The position numbers were made by a program, and so were the translations under genes. The notes under the pieces were generated by a model. It saw nothing but the letters and a program-made list of their open reading frames with translations, did not search any database and was not told the DNA's origin. This document shows positions 46,671 through 55,671 of a stretch of 64,000 nucleotides of DNA, one piece after another. Source of the stretch: Ectobacillus panaciterrae DSM 19096 (lineage in GTDB: Bacteria > Bacillota > Bacilli > Bacillales > Bacillaceae_G); the NCBI RefSeq assembly GCF_000430785.1, contig NZ_AUMR01000011.1, forward strand, positions 55,765 to 119,764. Reading direction: 5' to 3'. Numbering within the stretch: the stretch's first letter is position 1; each line of letters opens with the position of its first letter.

Positions 46671-47770
46671 TTCTTTCTTTTCTTGATTTTCTCTATGAAA
46701 AAGGAAAAGACGAAGAGAATATACGGATACACGAAAATGACATAAAAGGCGATTTTGTTGAAATATAAACCAGCCTGGTCGACTTGCATTCGGAATTTAA
46801 ATAAGAGAGAGACGACGAAAAGCACACCGCACGTCACATATAACGCTTTTTTTTGCGTAATAGGAAAATGCTTTTTGACGCCTTTTGTGAGACTCCATAA
46901 GTAGAGAGCAATAACCGGCAAAATAATCACCAAAAATATACAAAGCACAATAACCTGATACTGCTCCAAAAAAGGATATTTCACAACTTTGTACATATGT
47001 AATGTCGGCCAAACAGATTTGATTATTTCCCGACCGCCAAAAAAACCGATTGCAAGAATCATGAGACAAATAAAAAAGATATTTGTAATAAAAACCCCGA
47101 TTTGACCATACCGCTGTACTCTTTGTTTATCTTGAATGTATGGATAATAAAAATAAATCAATTCAAATCCTGCCAATGATAGAGCCATTTGATAAACAGC
47201 TTTTAATAATTGAATGGGCGACGTTTCAAACATAGGAAGAAAATTTCTTACGTTAAAATACGGCAGGATCTGATATAAAACAAAGAAAATTAGCAGTGAA
47301 ATGAATACGCTGAAAAAGCATACTCCCATCACTACCCGAATGCCCCCTACAATTGCGTAAACGGCGAGAATAATTAAAATCATACTTACAAACCAATTCG
47401 GGATTTCAGGAAACATATAGGTACTTAAAATCTCAAAATAGGTGACCACGACCATCAACACTGCGTAAGAACAATAACCTATCCAGATAAAGTTTAATAC
47501 GCTTCCAATCCACTTTCCAAATATAAGCCGATGAATATCATACAAATCTTTATCTTTATAACGCTGCAATGTTTTGATGATAATATACATCGTTATATGA
47601 GTATATAATCCCGCTAATATCACCGCAACGACCGAATCTTGTTTTGCATTCATATAAACGAAACGCTCGAATACCGCAAGACCAATGCCTGTTTGTGCGC
47701 CGATGACCGCAAAGATGACAAGATACGCTTCAAACATACTGCTCGCGGGAATTGTTTGTTCTTCCTTCAT
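46646..47770 (-). CDS. Spore germination permease, GerAB/GerKB family
   Basis: A 374-residue membrane protein with about ten helices, of the amino-acid-permease-like GerAB group (B subunits of germinant receptors). Helix 1 has IGAQTGIGLAVFER; FIEKIKKRKKEK closes a basic tail. The ATG at 47770 follows GAGGG; in-frame codons upstream (to 47815) lack a site. In normal ger operons it is flanked by A and C subunit genes; here neither is present, so it is an orphan B subunit. Downstream of sortase D on the same strand. Confidence 0.85.
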   Translation of the reverse strand: MKEEQTIPASSMFEAYLVIFAVIGAQTGIGLAVFERFVYMNAKQDSVVAVILAGLYTHITMYIIIKTLQRYKDKDLYDIHRLIFGKWIGSVLNFIWIGYCSYAVLMVVVTYFEILSTYMFPEIPNWFVSMILIILAVYAIVGGIRVVMGVCFFSVFISLLIFFVLYQILPYFNVRNFLPMFETSPIQLLKAVYQMALSLAGFELIYFYYPYIQDKQRVQRYGQIGVFITNIFFICLMILAIGFFGGREIIKSVWPTLHMYKVVKYPFLEQYQVIVLCIFLVIILPVIALYLWSLTKGVKKHFPITQKKALYVTCGVLFVVSLLFKFRMQVDQAGLYFNKIAFYVIFVYPYILFVFSFFIEKIKKRKKEKLTMKA

Positions 47771-47835
47771 TACACGTCCCTCATTTAATCTGTCTTTACT
47801 TACCATTTTGTACATTTGAAGGAAGAACTATGTAA

Positions 47836-47868
47836 GAAAAAAGCAGTCTCTCCTTCAAGACTGCTTTT
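47836..47868 (-). terminator. Terminator of the sortase gene
   Basis: Minus strand AAAGCAGTCT/AGACTGCTTT around TGAAGGAG, then TTTCTT. Confidence 0.75.
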
Positions 47869-48433
47869 CTGCTGGATAGGCATATATCACATATCGATCT
47901 GGTGCAGAACCGACATATTGAAACGGATAACAGGTCGATAAATTCAGAACCTCGTTTGGTTTTGTAGAGCCAATAATGCTTGTATCGTCCGCTTTTACAA
48001 TACGGGCATCATCCATTTTGTAACGAAATGTTCCATATGGAAGCTCGACTATAAATTCATCTCCTTTTTTCAGCTCCCCGAAGCGGCGGAATACAGTATC
48101 ACGATGACCCGATAATAAAATTTGGTCTTGCTCTCCCGGAAATGCAGTGCTCGTATAATGTCCTACGCCTTTTTTCAAATCATCGGAATCTGTGCCTTCT
48201 ACAATCGGCAGCTCTGCTTCGATTTTCGGAATGCGTAAAATCCCGATTGTCTCATTTTTGGCAGGATGAAATTCCTGCCTTGAGACTTGCGCTTCCTTTG
48301 CTTTTTGCAGTTTGTCTGTCGCCTGCTCCATAGACTGCACTTGCTGTTTCTTTGTGTCTATAAGCTGCCATACACTTATACTGATAAGTCCTATGCCAAC
48401 AAGAAGCAAAAGCGTTGCAATCATCCTTCTCAT
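47855..48433 (-). CDS. Class D sortase
   Basis: A 192-residue membrane-anchored transpeptidase that would join LPxTG-like proteins to peptidoglycan. Anchor helix residues 5-25; catalytic residues His in SGHRDTVFRRFG (near residue 109), Cys in LNLSTCYPF (near residue 170) and Arg in APDRYVIYA. The small size and GTD...VGHYTSTAFPGE motif fit class D (SrtD of B. cereus/anthracis, linked there to sporulation). No LPxTG substrate is encoded nearby. Confidence 0.88.
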   Translation of the reverse strand: MRRMIATLLLLVGIGLISISVWQLIDTKKQQVQSMEQATDKLQKAKEAQVSRQEFHPAKNETIGILRIPKIEAELPIVEGTDSDDLKKGVGHYTSTAFPGEQDQILLSGHRDTVFRRFGELKKGDEFIVELPYGTFRYKMDDARIVKADDTSIIGSTKPNEVLNLSTCYPFQYVGSAPDRYVIYAYPAEKQS

Positions 48434-48467
48434 ATTTCCCTCCTAGGCTTTTGTGCTATCGTATCAT

Positions 48468-48494
48468 AAAAAGATGCAGAGCTATAAACTCTAC
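48468..48494 (-). terminator. Terminator behind a 22-codon frame
   Basis: Minus strand GTAGAG/CTCTGC (one wobble) then ATCTTTTT. It lies 12 bases after the stop of the small frame 48507-48575. Confidence 0.5.
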
Positions 48495-48506
48495 ACCTTT
48501 TTCTTG

Positions 48507-48575
48507 TTACTCAGATTTGCGTCTTTTTAAGAACGCTGCTGCGTTTGCCATCGTTACTTTTGTAGATTTCTTCAC
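48507..48575 (-). CDS. Possible 22-residue basic peptide
   Basis: GTG at 48575 after AAGGGAGAG opens MKKSTKVTMANAAAFLKRRK plus two residues. The peptide is very basic and has a helical, alanine-rich centre. A good ribosome site ahead and a terminator just behind make a real tiny gene possible. I do not know a homologue, and 22 codons is within chance. Confidence 0.35.
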   Translation of the reverse strand: MKKSTKVTMANAAAFLKRRKSE

Positions 48576-48687
48576 AGTTAGCTCTCCCTTGCCAGTGGCA
48601 TGTCACAAATCGCACTCTCCAAAAGCACAAGAATATCTTCTGTTTTTAATGACAGAAATCTTTGATAGTTTTTATTTATCTGACATC

Positions 48688-48868
48688 TATATATGAATGA
48701 ATTATAACTTCGACATTTCCGTGTGCTATGTGCAAACAAAAGGGAGTATGGTATGCTTCTTCTCTCCGGTTTACCCTTGCATGAACCACTACAAAGGTTT
48801 GACCGCTTCTGCACGTCGCCAGATGATCTCTCCCCACTATAAACGGTTTTTTTATTCACTTGTATATA
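48688..48868 (-). repeat. Interspersed 180-base repeat, inverted copy (family A)
   Basis: Read on the minus strand it starts TATATACAAGTGAATAAAAA and ends ATTCATTCATATATA. It shares GGCGACGTGCAGAAGCGGTC and TTGTAGTGGTTCATGCAAGG with copy 1, but differs more than copies 1 and 2 from each other. Apart from this repeat and the doubtful 22-codon frame, the 620-base gap between sortase D and the SGNH gene holds nothing I can support. Confidence 0.8.
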
Positions 48869-49056
48869 TCTTATCGAATTTTGTCTATTTCGGTCAATTG
48901 GATTTTACGCATTTTTTCAAATTTTCTGCAAAGTAAAAGTTAAGGAAATGTTAATAGTCTGTGAAGCTATGACTCTTCTTTATTTCCATTGAATCTTTGA
49001 ATGAATATGATACAATAAGCATTTATAATAAAAAGCTACAAAGAGAGGTAGTTTCA

Positions 49057-49830
49057 TTGAAAAAAGCGCTGGGCTTCCTTATGCTTACATCCATTGTTTT
49101 ATGTGCTCTCTTTTTCTACAAAAATAGTTCTCTTGTTTCTTTTTCGAGTAAAAAACAAGCGGCTGTTGCCTCACCTCTTTGGATCGAGACGCGAAAAAGC
49201 ACGGAATTATATCACCTTGTTTTAGGAGATTCTGTCGCAAAAGGTTACGGCTCTTCACAAGGAGGCTATGCCGAGATGGCCTCAGCTGAATTGGAAAAAC
49301 AAACAGGCAAGAAAGTGGTTGTAGATAATGCTGCAGTGAACGGATTGACAACGGATTACTTGCTGCGCATGCTGCAGACTGAAGATATACAAGCAAAGCT
49401 GAAAAAAGCAGATCTTATTACAATCAGCATCGGCGGCAATAACCTTCTTCGTTTAAATCCAAATGACGGCGTTTTAAAAAATCTACAAGCATTAGAACGA
49501 GAAAAAGACATATATAAGAAGGACTTGCAAGAAATTTTAAACCTCATTCGCAAGCAAAATCCATCGGCGCTTATCGTTCTGGCCGAATTATACAATCCAT
49601 TGGAACTAGACGATTCCGTTTCCTCTTATGCCAATATGTTCTTAGAGGGCTGGAACAAGGCTGTCCGTTCTTCTGCGAAAACTCATGCACCAGCAGTTGT
49701 TTTGCCAATACAAAAACTCCTTCCGAGCAAGGAGACAGATTTGTTTTTTGATAAAATCCACCCGAACGATAAAGGTTACAAAATCATCGCTGATTCATTT
49801 GCACAGAAAGTATTATCCTATGAACAATAA
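49057..49830 (+). CDS. Exported SGNH/GDSL-type esterase
   Basis: A 257-residue hydrolase with an N-terminal signal anchor (residues 4-24). SGNH blocks: GDSVAKGYGSSQGG (Ser, near residue 64), the block II Gly in AVNGLTTDYL, ISIGGNNLL (Asn) and FDKIHPNDKGY (Asp and His). The start is TTG at 49057, eight bases after AGAGAGG; upstream ATG at 48997 has no site. It may act on lipids or acetylated wall polymers; the family does not tell. Confidence 0.85.
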   Translation: MKKALGFLMLTSIVLCALFFYKNSSLVSFSSKKQAAVASPLWIETRKSTELYHLVLGDSVAKGYGSSQGGYAEMASAELEKQTGKKVVVDNAAVNGLTTDYLLRMLQTEDIQAKLKKADLITISIGGNNLLRLNPNDGVLKNLQALEREKDIYKKDLQEILNLIRKQNPSALIVLAELYNPLELDDSVSSYANMFLEGWNKAVRSSAKTHAPAVVLPIQKLLPSKETDLFFDKIHPNDKGYKIIADSFAQKVLSYEQ

Positions 49831-49860
49831 TCCCGCCTATGTTACAGGCGGGATTTTTTT
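49829..49860 (+). terminator. Terminator of the SGNH gene
   Basis: TCCCGCCT/AGGCGGGA followed by TTTTTTT. Confidence 0.85.
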
Positions 49861-49901
49861 GGGAAAGCTATTATGTAGTTACGTATAGAAAGGAATTTGT
49901 T

Positions 49902-51044
49902 ATGGATTGGTTAAGACGAGTACTCATAAGCTTTGTCATTTTTGTGTCTTGTATAAGCTTATTTTGGATGGGCAGTCTTCATTCCAATGAGGCGCCGGCT
50001 CCCGCCAAAGCCGGAAAGCCGCCTACAAAACCGAAAGCTCCGCCCCAAATTGTTCTTGCAGCAGTTGGAGACGTTTTGCTTCATGAACGCGTATATAACG
50101 ATGCACGTATTGATGTAGAGCGTTTTGACTTTCATCCTATGTTTTCTATTATCAAACCGTATATTGAAAAAGCCGACTTTTCATTTGTCAACCAAGAATC
50201 CATTATAGGGGGAACGACAATCGGACTATCTACATATCCATCCTTCAATAGTCCTGTAGAAATCGCAGATGCTATCAAGGATACAGGTTTTGACGTAGTA
50301 AATATGGCAAATAATCATGCTCTCGACCGCGGAGAACAGCCTTTACTAGCATCCGTTTCGTATTGGGACAAGCTCGGTTTAGTGCGGACTGGCGCTTATC
50401 ATTCTGCAGAAGATCGCACTCGCATAAGAACCATTTCGAAAAACGGCATTACACTGTCCCTCTTGTCTTATACATACGGCACAAACGGCATTAGACTGCC
50501 CAAGCCATATTTGGTTAATATAATAAATAAAGAAGTCTTGAAAAAAGACGTTGCACAAGCAAAGCAACGATCCGATGCAGTTGTTGTAAATTTGCATTTC
50601 GGCAAGGAGTATGAAGTCATGCCGAACCCTGAACAAACTGAGCTTGCTCAATTTTTAAGCGATTTAGGCGTATCTGTCATTTTTGGCCACCATCCTCATG
50701 TACTGCAGCCGCCTGCATTTTTGACAGGAGCAAATGGAAATTCCACCTTTGTTTGTTATTCCTTAGGAAATTTTCTTGCCGGACAGCAAAATGAAGAAAC
50801 GTGGTTTGGCGGGATTGCAAATATTACTGTAAGAAAAAATAATGATGGAACGATTGCGCTGATCCATCCTTCCTTTTTGCCAACCTTTACGTATTCAAAA
50901 AACAGCGAAAATTACATGATATTACCTTTGGACCAAGTGACGCAGCAGCAATATCCTAACGCGCAAAATCGATATGATTCTGTTGTGAAGCACATGAAAG
51001 CGTTTATTCCAAATCTGGATATTATGCAAGCGAAAAAAGATTGA
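49902..51044 (+). CDS. CapA family membrane-anchored protein
   Basis: A 380-residue exported protein of the CapA/PgsA poly-gamma-glutamate family, with a metallophosphatase-like fold. After an anchor helix (8-26) and a Pro/Lys/Ala-rich linker come AAVGDVLLHERVY, FVNQESIIGG, VNMANNHALDRG (near residue 145) and FGHHPHVLQP with metal-ligating Asp/Asn/His. No capB/capC genes accompany it, so a role in capsule export is not implied; stand-alone CapA proteins are common in Bacillus. Confidence 0.87.
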   Translation: MDWLRRVLISFVIFVSCISLFWMGSLHSNEAPAPAKAGKPPTKPKAPPQIVLAAVGDVLLHERVYNDARIDVERFDFHPMFSIIKPYIEKADFSFVNQESIIGGTTIGLSTYPSFNSPVEIADAIKDTGFDVVNMANNHALDRGEQPLLASVSYWDKLGLVRTGAYHSAEDRTRIRTISKNGITLSLLSYTYGTNGIRLPKPYLVNIINKEVLKKDVAQAKQRSDAVVVNLHFGKEYEVMPNPEQTELAQFLSDLGVSVIFGHHPHVLQPPAFLTGANGNSTFVCYSLGNFLAGQQNEETWFGGIANITVRKNNDGTIALIHPSFLPTFTYSKNSENYMILPLDQVTQQQYPNAQNRYDSVVKHMKAFIPNLDIMQAKKD

Positions 51045-51078
51045 GGTACTGTAACAAATATTGCAGTACCTCTTCTCT
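51043..51078 (+). terminator. Terminator of the CapA-like gene
   Basis: GAGGTACTG/CAGTACCTC then TTCTCTTTC, starting at the stop codon. Confidence 0.65.
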
Positions 51079-51174
51079 TTCTCGAAAAATGATTACATTT
51101 TTTTAACAAACCTCTGTCATATCTCATGACCAAATTTATTTTTGCTACAATGAATTAGAATGGGAGGCTTGATT

Positions 51175-51630
51175 ATGAACCATCGTGAATGGGAACATAT
51201 TGTAAATCATCTTCTTTCGTTAGTGCCTCTTTTTTATCGTAAATTCATGCTCCCCGGTGATGCTGTCATTCATAAGAATATACCGCAGTCACATACACAA
51301 ATACTGCTTCTGCTTCATGATGCAGGAACTTTGACGGTATCGGAAATAGGAAGCCGATTAGCCATTTCACGCCCAAACATGACACCTCTTCTTAATAAAC
51401 TCATTGAAGAAGATTTTATTAAACGGCATTACAGCAAGAAGGATCGGCGTGTCATCTTGATCTCTTTGACAGATGAAGGCGAAGTTTTTATTAAGCAGTA
51501 TAAACAATTTATTTTAGATAAGTTGCGGGAAAACCTAGACGCCTTATCAGAAGAGGAATTGAAGCAGTTATCCAGTTCATTGGAAACGCTGCAAGCTATT
51601 GTTGCAAAAGTATATATGGCCTCAGTTTAG
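51175..51630 (+). CDS. MarR family transcriptional regulator
   Basis: A 151-residue winged-helix protein: TVSEIGSRLAISRPNMTPLL then NKLIEEDFI (residues about 56-84) and the wing SKKDRRVILISLTDEG, framed by dimerisation helices. The ATG at 51175 follows GGGAGG. It overlaps by four bases the 3' end of the convergent small Tyr-rich gene. No target gene is adjacent on the same strand. Confidence 0.86.
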   Translation: MNHREWEHIVNHLLSLVPLFYRKFMLPGDAVIHKNIPQSHTQILLLLHDAGTLTVSEIGSRLAISRPNMTPLLNKLIEEDFIKRHYSKKDRRVILISLTDEGEVFIKQYKQFILDKLRENLDALSEEELKQLSSSLETLQAIVAKVYMASV

Positions 51631-51797
51631 GATTCAAAATAATTGCCGTAATATACATTGGAATACGGCCAAGTCAGTAAGTACGGCTCTTCTGCCTGCA
51701 CTTCTTGACGGGGAAGCGATAAATAATCAGCACGAACGAAATATGGTACCGGCATATAGTAAACTGGAGCGTAGAAACGCGGATAAAAATGGAACAT
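51627..51797 (-). CDS. Small Tyr/Pro-rich protein, unknown family
   Basis: A 56-codon gene with GGAGAG seven bases ahead of ATG 51797. The product starts MFHFYPRFYAPVYYMPVPYF and ends YSNVYYGNYFES; about a fifth of its residues are Tyr. It has no signal peptide. Tyr-rich small proteins of this kind often belong to the spore coat, but there is no promoter evidence here, so that is a guess. It ends convergently, overlapping the marR stop region. Confidence 0.62.
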   Translation of the reverse strand: MFHFYPRFYAPVYYMPVPYFVRADYLSLPRQEVQAEEPYLLTWPYSNVYYGNYFES

Positions 51798-51826
51798 ATT
51801 GCATCTCTCCTTTTTTGCAAATTTGC

Positions 51827-51920
51827 TTTATCACGCATTAACGGGCAGTAAAAGCCTGATTGGTTCAACTAACCATCAGTGGGGGATGAAAGCTCCCCAC
51901 TGATGGAAGTTTCACTTTAT
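51827..51920 (+). repeat. bcr1-like hairpin element, best-preserved ends
   Basis: TTTAT, CACGCATTAACGGGCAGTAA, AAGCCTGATTGGTTCAACTA, stem CCATCAGTGGGG/CCCCACTGATGG, AAGTTTCAC, TTTAT. The perfect TTTAT at both ends looks like a target duplication. Compared with 40003-40130 the second stem has a different sequence but still pairs completely. Confidence 0.7.
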
Positions 51921-52029
51921 CATATGCAGCATTTGCAAAAGCGGATTCATTGATTTCAAGATCAGTGCGAATACAAAAAAAGCTGAACCTTCGAGGCGCT
52001 CGACACATCTCAAATTTTATAATTTCATT

Positions 52030-52062
52030 AAAAAAAGGAATCCTCTGCAGGATTCCTTTTTT
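52030..52062. terminator. Bidirectional terminator
   Basis: AAAAAAGGAATCCT-CTGC-AGGATTCCTTTTTT, at the 3' end of the DUF2062 gene. Confidence 0.85.
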
Positions 52063-52612
52063 ACGTTCGCATAAGCGCTACTTTTGTATGTCTTTTCCTG
52101 CGCTCCAAGCGGCGGTGTCTCTCTCTTTCATATAAGTGATATATGATAAAATACGAAACAAAACCGAGGAATGCACCAAAGATAGTCATGCCGATTAACG
52201 TATATAAGCCATTATGCAGCAAATCCTTTAAAACTTCCATGAAGTTCCCAGAAAAAATTTCGAGAAAGGAATGCTCCTTAATAGGCGCTTCTTTAATTTT
52301 AAATGGATAAATGAGCTTACCGAGCGCATGTGCGAAGGGAAGCAATACAACTGGAAGAAACGTCAGTTTTCCAATTACATTTCCAATAATCGCGGCAGGA
52401 AGAGATCCGCCTGACAAACGAATGATCGGATAAAACAAAAAGTAAATAAGAGAAGCAGTAGAAAGGACAAGCATTTCAAGGGCAAAGCCGAGAGCAAATC
52501 CTAGGGCAACCTTTTTAGCGCCGCCAGGAGAACGAAACAGTCTATAAAAATTAAGCTTAAAAACGCGTTGGATACGCTGTAATACTCCATATTTTTTCTT
52601 TTGTTTCTTCAC
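52061..52612 (-). CDS. DUF2062 membrane protein
   Basis: A 183-residue protein with two to three membrane helices (SLIYFLFYPIIRL; IIGNVIGKLTFLPVVLLPFA; TIFGAFLGFVSYFIIYHLY) and a strongly basic C-terminus. The conserved GGAKKVALGFALGFA and GNVIGK identify DUF2062. I choose the GTG at 52612 after GGGAGAG (MKKQKKKYGVLQ...); the ATG at 52723 would add 37 atypical residues. Function unknown. Confidence 0.8.
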   Translation of the reverse strand: MKKQKKKYGVLQRIQRVFKLNFYRLFRSPGGAKKVALGFALGFALEMLVLSTASLIYFLFYPIIRLSGGSLPAAIIGNVIGKLTFLPVVLLPFAHALGKLIYPFKIKEAPIKEHSFLEIFSGNFMEVLKDLLHNGLYTLIGMTIFGAFLGFVSYFIIYHLYERERHRRLERRKRHTKVALMRT

Positions 52613-52756
52613 GTGTGCATCTCTCCCGCTATTATCCTTTACATGTGAAAAGGGTTTCTTCTTATATACTATTATAAAGGATAAAGCTTGGTTAGAGAAT
52701 ACACTATATTTATTTTTCTTCATAAAGAAGACATCCTTCTTTTGGAAAATTGTCTT

Positions 52757-53710
52757 TTATGGACGCAATAAGCTTGCCAATAACGCTTTTTGGACGTGCA
52801 GACGGTTTCCAGCTTGCTCGAATACGACAGAATGTTTTCCATCTATAATATCGGATGTCACTTCTTCTTCGCGGTGGGCAGGCAAACAATGAAGAAATTT
52901 ATAATCCTGCTGCGCATATTGCACGAGCTTTTCATTTACTTGATAAGGCTGGAACTTTTGCAGTCTTTCTTTCGCTTCTTCTTCCTGTCCCATACTGGTC
53001 CAAACATCTGTATAGATAAAATCTGCATTTTGTACAGCTAATTGCGGATTTTCATACACTTCAATTACTGCACCCGTTTCTTTGGCAATTTCTTTAGCTG
53101 CTTCAATTATATATGCCTCCGGCTGATGTCCCGCCGGACATGCTGCAGTGATATGCATGCCGACTTTAGCGCCTCCGATTAATAAAGAATGACAAACATT
53201 GTTTCCATCGCCTACGTATGCAAGCTTAACTCCATGAAACGTACCTTTTTCTTCATACACCGTCATAAGATCAGCGAGCGCCTGGCAAGGGTGATGATCA
53301 TCGGTCAATCCATTTATGACAGGGATAGAGGCATGCTTTGCAAGCTCTGCAACCTTCTCATGCTCAAACGTACGAATCATGATAGCATCTACATATTGTG
53401 AAAGCACTTTTGCTGTATCTTCAATCGTTTCGCCGCGCCCAATCTGTAATTCCTTTCCGCTCAAGAACATGCCGTGCCCGCCAAGCTGCAGCATGCCCGC
53501 CTCAAATGATACACGCGTACGCGTAGAATGCTTATCAAAAATCATCCCTAATATTTTTCCACCCAGCAGCGGCGGATTTTCCCCTTTTAGATGCTGCTTC
53601 TTTAAGGAAACCGCAAATTCGATAATAGATAAAACCTCTTGCGAGCTCAGCTCTTCTAATGACAAAATGTCCTTTGTGTGCACTTTAACAGCGGATTGTA
53701 CATACTGCAT
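52757..53710 (-). CDS. argF: Ornithine carbamoyltransferase
   Basis: A 317-residue trimeric enzyme making citrulline from ornithine and carbamoyl phosphate. [11 protein letters not shown] (near residue 59) binds carbamoyl phosphate; [12 protein letters not shown] and HCLPAHR complete the active site. The ATG at 53710 follows GGAGAG. It is the last gene of argCJBDF, overlapping none but lying 26 bases after argD. Confidence 0.96.
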   Translation of the reverse strand: MQYVQSAVKVHTKDILSLEELSSQEVLSIIEFAVSLKKQHLKGENPPLLGGKILGMIFDKHSTRTRVSFEAGMLQLGGHGMFLSGKELQIGRGETIEDTAKVLSQYVDAIMIRTFEHEKVAELAKHASIPVINGLTDDHHPCQALADLMTVYEEKGTFHGVKLAYVGDGNNVCHSLLIGGAKVGMHITAACPAGHQPEAYIIEAAKEIAKETGAVIEVYENPQLAVQNADFIYTDVWTSMGQEEEAKERLQKFQPYQVNEKLVQYAQQDYKFLHCLPAHREEEVTSDIIDGKHSVVFEQAGNRLHVQKALLASLLRP

Positions 53711-53736
53711 GTGTTTCTCTCCTCTCTTATCACTTA

Positions 53737-54894
53737 TCATAAAGAAATCAAGCTTTCTTTTTGCAATACATGTTTCAAAATCTCTGCGCCTTTTACCAGT
53801 TCCTCTTTTGTCACTGTAAGCGGAGGAAGAATCCTCAGTACGTTCGGTCCTGCATTCAATACGAGCAATCCTGACTTTTGCAGCTCCAATACAAATGGAG
53901 CAACATCACATTTACATACGATTCCGATCAACAGCCCTCTGCCGCGCACTTGCTGTACGATTGGCAAATCTCCCAGCTGTTGTTCTAATAATGCAAGAAA
54001 ATACTCCCCTTTATCAGCTGTCTCATTTAAAAATTCTTCCTCAAACACAACTTGCAGCACTGCTTTAGCAGCTGCCATGGCAATCATGTTTCCGCCGAAG
54101 GTAGAGCCGTGAACACCCGCACTGAAAGCTGATGCGAGCTTTTCTTTACCAATCATTGCGCCGACTGGAATACCGTTTCCAAGCGCTTTTGCTATTGTGA
54201 TAATATCAGGAGACACACCTGCATGCTGATAAGCAAACGCTTTTCCTGTCCGGCCTATACCCGTTTGCACCTCATCAACGATCATGAGCGCTCCGTATTG
54301 CTTACACAGTTTTTCGATTTCTTGTAAAAACTCTGTATCCGCCGGAAGTACTCCGCCTTCCCCTTGTACAGCCTCCACCATCACAGCCGCCGTTTCATCA
54401 TCCATTGCTTCTTTTAATGCGTCTATATCATTAAAGGGCACATATACAAAGGTGGAAAGCAACGGACCGAACCCTGCATGGATTTTTTCTTGTCCGGTCG
54501 CGCTCATTGTCGCAAAGGTGCGCCCATGGAACGATTGACAAAACGTGATGATTTTCGTTTTCCCCGTGTATTTGCGCGCCAGCTTAATAGCCGCTTCGTT
54601 CGCTTCTGCACCGCTGTTACAGAAGAATGCGCATTGTCCGTCACTATTAGCGGTTAAAAGATGTGCAACGTCTTCCTGTAAACTATTTTGAAACAAATTG
54701 GATACGTGCCACACCTTTTGCAGCTGGTTGTTTACAGCCTTAGTTACCTCAGGATGACAATGTCCTAGATTGCAAACAGCAATGCCTGATACAAAATCTA
54801 AATATTCCTTTCCGTTCACATCTTTTACTATAGTTCCTTTTGCTTCTGTAATTTCGATATCCCAGCGTTTGTAAGTCGGAAATAATGCTGTCAT
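53737..54894 (-). CDS. argD: Acetylornithine aminotransferase
   Basis: A 385-residue class III PLP aminotransferase. [17 protein letters not shown] (near residue 98), [14 protein letters not shown] and the PLP lysine in [18 protein letters not shown] (near residue 241) are present. Its ATG overlaps the argB stop as ATGA. It converts N-acetylglutamate semialdehyde to N-acetylornithine, the substrate of ArgJ. Confidence 0.95.
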   Translation of the reverse strand: MTALFPTYKRWDIEITEAKGTIVKDVNGKEYLDFVSGIAVCNLGHCHPEVTKAVNNQLQKVWHVSNLFQNSLQEDVAHLLTANSDGQCAFFCNSGAEANEAAIKLARKYTGKTKIITFCQSFHGRTFATMSATGQEKIHAGFGPLLSTFVYVPFNDIDALKEAMDDETAAVMVEAVQGEGGVLPADTEFLQEIEKLCKQYGALMIVDEVQTGIGRTGKAFAYQHAGVSPDIITIAKALGNGIPVGAMIGKEKLASAFSAGVHGSTFGGNMIAMAAAKAVLQVVFEEEFLNETADKGEYFLALLEQQLGDLPIVQQVRGRGLLIGIVCKCDVAPFVLELQKSGLLVLNAGPNVLRILPPLTVTKEELVKGAEILKHVLQKESLISL

Positions 54895-55661
54895 TGTACA
54901 CGCACTCCTTTCAATACCTTCGTTCCTACAATCGTTCCGTCCTTATTTATGAATCCATTTACCCCGTCAACAATGACCACTTCCTCCGTTTCCCCTTGCA
55001 AAGAGGCAAGCGCTGCCTTTACCTTTGGAATCATTCCTCCTGTGATCACACCGTCTGTAATCAGCTGAAGAAGCTGTTCTTCCTCCGCTTCGTGCAAAAG
55101 TTCTCCGTTATACAAAACGCCCGGCACATCCGTTACGAGCAAAAGATGTTTGGCCTGCAATGAGGATGCAACAGCAGCTGCTGCTGTATCTCCGTTAATG
55201 TTATAAAGCTGCCCTTCTCTATCCATACCAATTGGAGAAATGATAGGTACAAGCTGTTGGGATAAGAGGCTTTGCAGCAAAACAACATTTACGGCTTCGA
55301 CATCCCCGACAAATCCAAGCTCCTGATCAAGCGGCTTTGCCTGCAGCAGCTTTCCGTCACAACCGGCAAGACCGATGGCAGAAATATTGTTCTTTTCGCA
55401 TTGCGCCACTAGATTTTTATTGACTGTTCCGCACAGCTTCATTTGTACAACATCTAATATTTCTTTCGTTGTAATACGGAGTCCGTTTTTCTTTTGAACT
55501 GGAATATTAAGCTGTCCGAGCATCGCATCAATTTCCGGGCCACCGCCGTGAACGACAACCAGATCATACGTTTTTTGCAGCTCTCGTAAACTTGTAAAAA
55601 ATGCATCTGTCAAACTCTCTAAAATGCTTCCGCCGCATTTAACAACAACAATGTCTCTCAT
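54891..55661 (-). CDS. argB: Acetylglutamate kinase
   Basis: A 256-residue amino-acid kinase phosphorylating N-acetylglutamate. [11 protein letters not shown] (residues 5-15), [13 protein letters not shown] and the late [11 protein letters not shown] motif are conserved. The ATG at 55661 follows AAGGAGGAA and starts just inside the end of argJ; the more upstream in-frame codons lie deeper in argJ. Confidence 0.95.
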   Translation of the reverse strand: MRDIVVVKCGGSILESLTDAFFTSLRELQKTYDLVVVHGGGPEIDAMLGQLNIPVQKKNGLRITTKEILDVVQMKLCGTVNKNLVAQCEKNNISAIGLAGCDGKLLQAKPLDQELGFVGDVEAVNVVLLQSLLSQQLVPIISPIGMDREGQLYNINGDTAAAAVASSLQAKHLLLVTDVPGVLYNGELLHEAEEEQLLQLITDGVITGGMIPKVKAALASLQGETEEVVIVDGVNGFINKDGTIVGTKVLKGVRVQ

Positions 55662-55671
55662 GGCTTCCTCC

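Noticed and set aside
52613..52723. Longer N-terminus for the DUF2062 protein from ATG 52723
   Set aside because: The added residues are unlike the family start, and the GTG at 52612 has a better placed ribosome site.
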